Positions 55,772 through 64,000 of a stretch of 64,000 nucleotides of DNA are shown here, piece by piece. Made by a program: the position numbers and the translations under genes. The DNA comes from Trichaptum fuscoviolaceum (lineage: Eukaryota > Basidiomycota > Agaricomycetes > Hymenochaetales > Trichaptaceae), in assembly GCA_910574455.1 (NCBI GenBank), contig CAJSYZ010000004.1, positions 2,108,001-2,172,000 on the forward strand. The letters run 5' to 3'. Positions within the stretch are counted from its first letter, which is position 1. Each line of letters begins with the position of its first letter. The notes under the pieces are model-generated. The model did not search any database. It saw only the letters and a list, made by a program, of their open reading frames with translations, and was not told the DNA's origin.

Positions 55772-58485
55772 ATGCTATCTCAAGTGCAACCTAATAACAC
55801 TCTCGATATCCGATTCAGATTCAAGAAGGGTTCAAAGACATTGCTGGACAGGGATAGAACGGTCCTCTCATTGCTAAAGTCCGAAATCCTCGCGTCGAAT
55901 TGTCTTCGAAGTCAACGGCATAATCTCAGGAAGTATCACCAGGTCTCGGGACAACGTAACTATGTACTTAACTTCTGTTTCGTTAACTCCTCGGCAGGTA
56001 TTGCGTTGCCTCCTACCGGGAGCCCGGCACCTTCAACATCGATAGGATGCACATCTATAAATTTACGCTCTTTCTTAGTGAGCAAAGCTTCTGACTCCTC
56101 GTTTTATCACGCTAGATGAAATGCGCGATATCACAAACCAGCTTATACCCACTGGTGTATATTCCATCAAGAACGCAGCCTCCGGACAACTTCTCAGTTT
56201 ACAGCCAGGTCAGGACTCGCTGCAAGGCAGTTCGGCCTCAACCGATCTCAGCGACAGGGTAAGCTTTCCTCTCGGTACGGGCCCTCTTCTTTCTATTGAA
56301 GCTTCTGTGATCCCAGTGGATCGTGGTTCTTCTCTCATCGAATAAATTTCTCCTGAGAAATGGACGCACCGGTCTCTACGCTCAACCTGAGAGCGACTAC
56401 GGCGAAGGAGAACTGATATATGTTCATCATGACCCATACGAATGGGTAATCAAAGCCGTTAAAGGCGCGACGGGGATTTTCCAGTACGATTTCCCGGACA
56501 TCCTAACACATAATATGCTTCCGCTGAAACCTAGAATATATTCGCGCACCGACTTCAAACTCTGCTTGTCGTGCACCGAATCTGGCACCTCCTCCAATGT
56601 AAGAATCTTCGTCTTGCATTTTCGGACGGCTATTAATGATTTTTTTTGTATAGGTGGAATTCAGTAGAGATATCAAATCCGAAGTGATTTGTTGGACTTT
56701 CACTAAGGAGGCTGACATACTTGTGTGTGGCGCCTTGCCTTCTATAGACGAGGGATTATCGCGCCCTTCAGGAAAGACGCATGACAACAGTTTTGAGTTG
56801 ACCGTGCCCAAGGGTTGGACAGCTGTTGTTTCCGGCGTTAGTATTTTTTTAAACTGCCGAGTTAACCTTTTGGCCAACCGACTTGGATCGTGATAGGTTC
56901 CACTCGGCAAGGCAAAAAACTCTATTCACCTTCAGAGCGTGACCACTCGGAAGGTCGTCGATATGGTCCAGCTCTTCAACAAACGCAATGACGGAAAGTT
57001 GACCCTTCGTCATTCGGTTCAAGCAGCCTATCATATCTATGCCGAGACTGGCCCTATTGGCCTTGGTCTGTCATTCTTCTGCACCGTGAAGGAGAAAAAG
57101 CAAGATCCGTTTGTTCTCTCGTATACCCATAATCATCTTTCGAAGCTGAGCATTACGACTGTAAGAGGTAGTACGGCCACATCACGACTTTTAACTGACT
57201 CGACTTCTGTCCAGATCGACAGGGCGGATGATGTTAGGAGGTTCCCAGACTTCCGCGTGTACCACGTGCATAGTCTTTCCATGAGCTGGGAGTGTCCCGT
57301 CTAATATATCTTTCTATTCTAGATCGTAAGCTTGAACAAGACCGACAATCTGGCTTGCGCCGTTGTCACTATTCACCTCTCAAAGGAAATGTGCAAGTCC
57401 ACCAGACCTAAGAAGCCACCTCAAGGTACGGTGAACCCGGGTTACAACCCCGAGAATGACGAGGACAGACCGCAGCGAATCGATGACTACTTGAGGTAAT
57501 TCAGATGCTCTTCCGTGCCGGATTTCCTCTCTCTAACGGAAAACCTGAGTTAGGAAGCACAACAGCTTATTCCTCATCGATGATTCCGGCTCGGTGAGTG
57601 CACTGGTATGCTTTTATTTTCGGAGTTTATTCAATAAATGTGCCTTCGTGAACTGCAGATGGCAGGCCCTCAATGGGCCGAGGCACGGAAGGCATTGATC
57701 GATATAGCTAATGAAGCGATGCGTTGCGACACCGAGGGCATTTCTCTGCGGTTCTTGAACTCGCAAATAGTAGCAGACGGGATCAAGGTGAGGCTGGCAA
57801 AACTGTCCAATGTCAAGTTGGAAGCTCATTTATTGATTGCGCAGGGTCAGGACGTGCTACTTCGTTACTTTGACAGAGTCACAGCTAGGGGTGCGTGTTA
57901 TCTTTACTGGTTCTCAAGAGCTATAGCACGATTGTGTTATGTCGTTTCTTTTATAGGAGGTACACCAACCGGTGCCCGATTGGACGCAATCCTTGGACAA
58001 TACGCAAATGAGCTCGATAATGCTATCGGTACGCCGGAGTACAGCACAATCAAGCCCCTTGATCTTATCTGTCTCACCGACGGTGCGCCGAGTCAGTCTC
58101 TATAAATTTTATTGTCTTTCACAACAATCAGCACGCTTATTCTTTGTTTCATTATGTAGCCGATGCACCTCTTCCTATCCTAGAGAAGTGGGCGGCACAC
58201 CTTGATGCGAAGAAACATCACCCCAATGCCGTTGGTGTACAATTTGTTCAGATAGGCAACGCTGCCGGCTGCACCGCGGCACTCGTAGCTCTCACGAAAG
58301 GCAAAGTGAGAGTGAGTAACTCCGGAACTATCTCGCGCGCATGCGTTGATTTTCATCAACAGAACATGGTCGACACTGTCTCGTACGATGGTCTCGTCAC
58401 TCCGGAAAGGCTAACCAGAATCCTCTTAGGCGCGATTAAGCCGTCAGCAAGGGGAAACACCACCACCGGAACACTTCTGCCTTAA
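55772..58485 (+). CDS. beta-trefoil-like + von Willebrand A domain protein
   Basis: Many exons. The N-terminal exon (MLSQVQPNNTLDIRFRFKKG) is tentative. From 56120 a ricin-B-like trefoil is suggested by LIPTGVYSIKNAASGQLLSL, NKFLLRNGRTGLYAQPESDY and YEWVIKAVKGATGIFQ. A beta-rich middle follows: VEFSRDIKSEVICWTF, VPKGWTAVVSG and DMVQLFNKRNDGKLTLRHS. After an intron at 57231-57322 come VSLNKTDNLACAVVTIHLSK and a linker. The vWA domain has FLIDDSGS, intron, MAGPQWAEARKALI (MIDAS DxSxS), FLNSQIVADGIK, GGTPTGARLDAILGQYANEL and LDLICLTDGAPS, ending near TRILLGAIK with stop at 58483-58485. Both the DxSxS and the later Thr/Asp metal sites are present. Family knowledge: vWA domains mediate metal-dependent binding, trefoils bind sugars or proteins. 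The combination suggests an adhesive or scaffold role, possibly cytosolic as no clear signal peptide is seen. Confidence 0.72.
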
Positions 58486-58947
58486 ATCGGCGGGTCCGTG
58501 TTGCCGTTGCCGATGATGCGCCTTGTCTCCTTGTCATCGATTTAAAATCGATACCAGTACTATCGGAATCCTGTCTTCCTGACATTATGGGAGAAAGTAG
58601 TGGATCGGATCTTCTTGTAAGCATGCAGTGCCAAATAATCTGGACATTTGAGGGAGGGCGGGTACGACCTACAGTACATATGCAGGAAGTAGATTTTCCC
58701 ATGTATGTAGGATACACCCTCTTGCGACCGTCAGTCAGCCACACAGTATGCTCTAAATATCTTATAGGAGAAAACGTGATATATACATATGTACGTGCGT
58801 GCCATCGATAAATATGGGCCCATTATTTTTATTGATGGAACTTGAACTCCCAGTTTAACTCCATCTTGGATTTTGAAATATGCTGCCTACGACACACACC
58901 CCTCTCTGTCAGCCACACTTTGAGTCGGGGAAGGGAAGCTTAAGGAC

Positions 58948-59215
58948 CTTGGTCCGCGAGGGTCCGATGGCAATCCGCACGCAATGTTAGTAAGTCCGTG
59001 AGAAAGTCCGTAGGAAGGTCTGTGGACGTCCGTACGGCCGTACGAGTCCGTAGGACGAAAGAAAAAGAAAGGATTGTCCGCAGGACACTTGTCCATACGT
59101 CCTGCGACATACATGCAACTATCCTAGGTCGAAAATAAGAAAGGAAATGAATCAGTGTCCTTGCAAGTCCGTGCTGCTCACGGACATGTCAGGAATCCGG
59201 CGGCAAGGGGCCGTG
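58948..59215. repeat. GTCCGT-rich repeat block
   Basis: Many GTCCGT/ACGGAC words: GGTCCGCGAGGGTCCG, AGTCCGTGAG, AGTCCGTAGG, ACGTCCGTACGGCCGTACGA, AGTCCGTAGGAC and, inverted, CTCACGGAC twice at the right. Resembles an eroded non-autonomous element or satellite; identity unknown. Confidence 0.6.
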
Positions 59216-59362
59216 ACCCTCACGGACCCTTCCGCAAAAATAAAGAAAAATAAAAATAAATTAAATACCCCGGGTGGATTCCTGACAGCTTGCCACACCG
59301 GTGGCCTATATGGAATGAAATTTTGGATGAATAAAATAATATAATGCATCAGAGCAGACAAT

Positions 59363-59420
59363 TAACGCCCGGAGGTGTGTTTGGGTTTTGCAAGCAACCA
59401 GCTTGCCCCTACGGGCGTTA
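59363..59420. repeat. 58-bp element with 9-bp perfect inverted ends
   Basis: TAACGCCCG at 59363-59371 is the exact reverse complement of CGGGCGTTA at 59412-59420. Inside, GCAAG (59390) pairs with CTTGC (59402) as a nested stem. Could be a very small inverted-repeat element or a transcribed hairpin. Confidence 0.7.
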
Positions 59421-59739
59421 TTTATAACTCAGAGTCATTGTCACATCAAAGAGAGAGAAACGAGATCCTATATATTTGCAGAACTATCCCGCTTGATTTC
59501 TGTTGGCATCTCATGCATCTCACCTGGCTCAGGCAATAGTTATATATAAGTTCAAGTACAACTATACTGTATATAATTTTATAATTTTATTAAATTTTGT
59601 CTTACTATTCCTAGTGTCACCAAAGGAGCCACTGGCACGATCGTAGGTATTAACGTTTAAGAGACTACAGTAACTGTACTTGCTAAATCGCAATCGAACG
59701 TCACCAATCATAGTCGAAAAACGTTGACGTGTCTGATGT

Positions 59740-61912
59740 TACAGATGTGAGTCTCGCGCAAAAACCTTATAGAAATGTAAAGGTCTCACAAATGTAAGAT
59801 ATCTGTAGTAGAGAATTCGAGCGACCTTGTGCTCGGTGCGAAATTCCGAGTGGTTTTCTCCCTGAAATTTTATCAGCATCACGCACAAGCGTAAACTGCT
59901 TTTCAATGGAAATCTTCTGTTCCGCGTTCTCATCTCCCAAGACGGCCCTGTTATTGGCAGCGTGAATTGAAATGCGCATTCCCTCGAGCGTCAACACCTT
60001 TAGGTCGACGAAAGTAACATCCGGATCCGAGTCATTGCCTTCAGAGACAATCTTCTTCCAGTAATCCTAGACCCAGAAGTCCTCACTTCCCGTGTAACTC
60101 TTTTCTTTCAGTGTTTTGCTTTACCCTGCAATTATGATGTCAATGCAGACATCAAATAGTTTGAGCCACTCTTCCGGAATCATGCCATCCTCTGCTACTG
60201 CGGCTTCAATGTGAGTTTCGTAACGAAGATGGAACAGTCGCCACGCCCCAAGCAGCGATTTGACAGCAAAGCTTTGATACGACGCTGAGTAGACTACCTG
60301 TCATCCTAGGAGAGTTACCATTATATTAGACGACGGATATAGAGAGCAAGCACAAACCATGATATATATTCGCCGCCCCGAGCACAAAAGGTGGGTCCCA
60401 TAGGAGTATTGTGATGGTTCAACGAAGATGGAACATGCGCTACACGCCTGGCAGCAAGTGACGACGACGAAGAAGACCTAAAGCTCCCCTATAAGGTTTG
60501 CCTACGTTGAGCAAGTCTTTGGGATTATCTATAGTTAATCGGTATCATACCAATTTTAGTTCGATTTCTAAATCATTGAGTTTGGCGACAGTAGAGCCTT
60601 GCGACAGCACAGGTGTTCCACACAACAGTTTGAGGCTTTCGTGTTGCTTGATGGCATCGCTAGTCTCGCGAGCCGGAGATGGACGTAGAAGGTGGATGAT
60701 GTATTGCAATCTAGATTTGTTTCTGTTCCCGTTATAGTGGTTGATATTTCTCCACCCTAAGACATCGTTGTTTTTATTCACAATGTCTTCGAGTATCTTC
60801 ATCTCCAGCCTAATGTTTTCATCGGTGCGCAGCTCTCCCTTTAAAGTCACACCACTCCTCAACATTAACAATTGCTGGAATCAAGAGGAATACGCACTGC
60901 TACCCAGAATAGGGTGATGGTCGCTGTGACCCGATCCCCATATCCGCGACATATATCCGTATGGTCTCCGGGAAAGCAGACCTTTGCGGCAGTCAGTGTT
61001 CAGGTCAAAGGAGGTGTGAAGAACCTATCACCTGTTCTAGCTTCTGCGGTACGGAAGAATTCTCGGATTTGGTCCAAAGAAAAAGCGAGTTTCTCTTCTT
61101 GTCGTGATATGGGAGAGCGTGAAGAGCACATCTCACTGACTTTGGTAATGCCGTTCCTGTGATGCTGGAAATATCAGGACCACCTCTGACGACTGTCGGC
61201 ATGTTCCATACTGCAACGAAACTGTGCTATTCGTCAACCCAAAGTTCAGTGCGTAGAAGACATAAAACGTACCGAATATCCACATTCAATGATTTTCCTG
61301 CTAATGACGTATCTCTATCCAAGAATCTCTCCCATGCAACCGGAAATTTGAGATCAAGGCCCACATCGTCCTTGTATGTATTTTAGGTACCATATTTCAT
61401 GGCAGGTCGGATACAACAATACTCACAATCAAGTTTGATAGTATGCGAACAATATAAGCTCCCCTAGAAGCAGTTATAGTCAGTTGAATATCAATGTAAT
61501 ACCTAAGGGGAGCCACCTCGAGATCCTAAAAATGTGTTTATCAGGCATATAACGGGGTAAGTAGGAATGGTTTATTACCCGAATAGATATATCCCACTCT
61601 GGGGTGTGTGATTGCTTGAGATGAATACGTACGCCTTAGCAATCTGGTGTACTTCATGGAGGTCACTCCAAGTCCATTACCGAAAAATTACGTGGCTCCT
61701 ACCAATATCTTTGTCGAATCGATTTTTAACTAGTAAGAATCCGAGTCAGAGAGACTATGCCGAAGAGCATCTGGCCTGGGGGCAAGAATATATTCACGAG
61801 AAGATAGAGAACCGAAAAGTACTGGGCAGTCTCTATAGATGCGTTTCCCGGGAAGGTACATCGTGACCGTGCTTTGGGCCCGTTAATATGACTCGACGGC
61901 GGATGATCATCC
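59740..61912 (-). pseudogene. third kinase-family locus, truncated and frameshifted
   Basis: The 3' part (60070-59780) encodes DYWKKIVSEGN, ENAEQKISIEKQFTLVRDAD and then, after a 1-base shift, ENHSEFRTEHKVARI. This is the same N-lobe phrase as GKQFTLVRVLTG...RNEYKARIR in the minus kinase, but the rest of the kinase domain is missing. Upstream pieces on the same strand look like exons: RLFHLRYETHIEAAVAEDGM (about 60250-60150), LEMKILEDIVNKNNDVLGWR (60800-60700), LPYHDKKRNSLFLWTKSE (about 61100), LDLKFPVAWERFLDRDTSL (61360-61300, between good splice sites) and HTPEWDISIR (about 61590). I cannot name the upstream domain. Reads as a degraded, longer relative of the two kinases. Confidence 0.45.
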
Positions 61913-63189
61913 ATGTCTTACTTTTTGCTGATTTTTACCGCATTATCTATTGCAGGTGAGCCAGTCATTTACGCGAGCGAAGACTAGTGCAATCTAAAGA
62001 ACATACATAGATGGACAATATTTGAATCTGGAATGGTTTCGAGCCTATTCTCCGCTGTCAATTGTGATATTGTTTTGTGTCTAGCTTAGCGAGAGATACA
62101 ACACTCACATCGAATGACGGACGGACGATATGGATCTTCGCCGTCATCGCAGAAAACGAGCAAGTTTCTTTGCATAAGATTAACACTAGAGCAACCTTGC
62201 AAGGGAAACAGTGGTGAGTAGGGAAGAGACGAGTTGTCCCGAGTTCGTCTCACTGGCACCCAACCCCTTGTTTAAAGTACTCACTGGCACAGCCTGAGGT
62301 CATCATCGCCCTAGTGTACGTTAGATTACCTCTTTTGGAGGATGTTTACCGTCAATATATTCACTTCTAGAGGATAATTGCTTAAAGGGGTAGTTATTTA
62401 CTGGTTGTTTTGATTGTGGGAGCTTACATAATACTATTATTAGTACTAACAAATTATAGTCCAAATAATTTGCGAACGCTGTGGGTGCACAGCAGAGCCC
62501 GCTACCAATGTTGGGTAGTTCTATTACATTTTAGAATGTATAAATTTCTTATATATACATATGTGACAATGATTATAAGTTATAAGAGTCTTTTTTATGC
62601 AAATGAAAGGAGGCCGTCCGCGTCCTCGTCCGGTGCGCTCGCTTTGCTCGCGCCCCCGTTCTCGGACACCGAATCGCACAGAAACCATACATTGTGAATG
62701 ATATAAGTAACTTGTAAGTACCAATTTAGTGATTATAATTTATACAAGATATTTTATGTGAAAAGGAAGCTGTGCGGCATCCTTGTCCGCCGCGCTCGCT
62801 TCGCTCAACCCGGACACTGTGGACCAAAGTAAACTTACTGTAATTAACTTAATACATCCATTGTAAGCAATTTAAGTAACTTGTAAGTGAACCTAAGTTC
62901 GGCACTTTGTATTTACCGAAAGGCCGGCCTAGACTAAAATCACATGATATTCACGTGATAAATAAGGTTTTGACTGAAAAAAGTGACAATCAGTACGCCT
63001 TTAGAACCCGCTAGGGGTAGCGGGAATCAACCATCCGCGCATATTGCAGTTACTATCCTTTCCTGATACTTCTCACAAGCTTGCATATCCAACTTTCACG
63101 CATTCTTGTCGTTCATCGGGGCATTCCAGACTTTCGCAACCCGGCACGCGTGCGAGAGTGAGGATTGTCGACGAAGCAGAGAGAGCGTA
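61913..63189. other. repeat-rich spacer, no gene
   Basis: AT-rich with two CACTGGCA words (62251, 62281), the tandem units at 62568-62893, a GGCCGGCC palindrome (62923) and ATCACATGATATTCACGTGAT (62938-62959). A minus open frame at 63273-63073 (SSVYALSASSTILTLARVPG) is unassigned. Confidence 0.45.
62568..62893. repeat. two diverged tandem units with GC-rich cores
   Basis: Unit A 62568-62725 and unit B 62731-62893 share the order GATTATAA, TTTTATG, GAAAGGA, a GC-rich core with GCGCTCGCTT(T/C)GCTC, GGACAC, CATTGT, then TAAGTAACTTGTAAGT. The GC cores stand out in AT-rich DNA. Confidence 0.75.
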
Positions 63190-64000
63190 GACTGAGCTCA
63201 GACGGCAAGTTATGGGACCGCATCTCAAACATGGAGTAATTGCCGTTGGTACAAATAAGAACTTGGAGGGCATGCGGTTAGCTAGGATTCTCGCAAGATA
63301 CCGTGTTGATGCTCCAAAGGCCTCGCAGATTTGAGAGAAGTAAATCCACTTGAAGCTAGGGTTGACTGAAAAGCTGGTGCGAGAGGACGATAAGATTTTG
63401 GATTTGAATCACATTATAGGGCCGTGGTTGTATGAGGTGACCCGGATGGATTTCGCGAATAACGGTCATGTTGCGAATGTGTAGGCACGTGGTACTTCAT
63501 TTTCTCTACAGTACTTTGGTATTGAGGCCTGTTCTTAGAGTGAGGAGGTATGATGTGCTGTCGCACCTGCGTTCTATCCGTAATACTGCGCATGTGGTTA
63601 CAGAAGCGGATGGGCTATCATGCTGCATGAACCCACGCAAGCTTCAGGCCACGAGACCTGACCGCGGCGACAAGATTACTGTCTCTTCGTCAATGTCTTT
63701 GCTGCACAGGTGAGTCTGGTTTCGCGGATGAAACTCACTCATTCTTGACATCTTTCCAGCACTACGCGTGCCGAAACGCAGGACTGTACATCCATAGTGA
63801 CATGTCGCAAGTCGAGCGCATGTGCGTACTCCAGCACCTCACATCACCTGAAGGTCAACAAACGGCGACTGAGGTAGCTCAACGATTTCCACAGGCTTGT
63901 CTGCGTAACTTCATTTCTGGAGAGTCTTCCGAAATAGGAACATCGTTGTTAGCATTTCATGGCCATACGTTGAGTTCCCCGCCGCTATATCGTCCCGATA
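63190..64000 (+). other. possible partial coding region running off the window
   Basis: Coding-like plus-strand stretches: [18 protein letters not shown] (63395-63450), VVLHFLYSTLVLRPVLRVRR (63486-63545) and, after a GTGAGT...TTCCAG intron at 63712-63768, an open frame to the window end including HYACRNAGLYIHSDMSQVER and FISGESSEIGTSLLAF. Frames do not join cleanly in the first half. The style recalls F-box/LRR-type proteins but no motif proves it. Confidence 0.35.

Larger units (their letters stand above)
58486..59739. other. repeat-rich spacer
   Basis: Holds the GTCCGT-rich block (58948-59215), an A/T-rich AATAAAAATAAA stretch near 59240, a small perfect-ended inverted repeat (59363-59420) and AT-rich DNA. 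No coding stretch is convincing. Confidence 0.5.

Overview
This window is nuclear DNA of a basidiomycete fungus, most likely Agaricomycetes. Nearly every gene is cut by 45-70 nt GT-AG introns, and several proteins belong to basidiomycete-typical families: an A-T-R adenylate-forming reductase, a Plavaka transposase, two uncharacterised multi-pass membrane families and short Ser/Thr-type kinases. A Rhizoctonia/Ceratobasidium-like (Cantharellales) source is my guess, not something I could demonstrate. No bacterial, mitochondrial, rRNA or CRISPR features were seen.

Layout. 1-20.3 kb holds the 3' end of an unknown gene (and its dead copy at 9.7 kb), an intact 18-exon NRPS-like carboxylic acid reductase (minus), a multi-pass membrane protein (plus), two divergently transcribed coiled-coil proteins (minus/plus), a small gene of the same family as the window-edge gene, and a secreted or membrane-anchored alpha/beta-hydrolase of the tripeptidyl-aminopeptidase type (minus). 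20.5-39 kb is transposon territory. A WRN-like 3'-5' exonuclease and a decayed BCS1-type AAA ATPase lie next to a Plavaka-family transposon. That transposon's transposase is accompanied by two uncharacterised plus-strand genes carrying frameshifts, all set in DNA rich in CACTGGCA and TTCAAG words. Short related sequences in inverted orientation at 20.5 and 39.0 kb may mark the edges of a larger unit.

39.5-51.5 kb contains an SPT5-like NGN+KOW protein, a second multi-pass membrane protein with possible breaks, a tail-to-tail pair of paralogous protein kinases (plus copy frameshifted, minus copy intact but apparently lacking the usual N-lobe lysine), and a compact JAMM-motif protein with a good TATA box. 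51.9-58.5 kb contains a spherulin-4 family protein and a large beta-trefoil-like plus von Willebrand A gene. The last 5.5 kb is repeat-rich and carries a third, truncated kinase-family locus and an unidentified open frame running off the end.

Exon structures were built by hand from splice consensus, reading-frame phase and family motifs. Where every junction keeps phase (reductase, first membrane protein, coiled-coil 15055-16216, JAMM gene, minus kinase) the model is strong. Elsewhere the outer coordinates are better supported than the internal exon borders.
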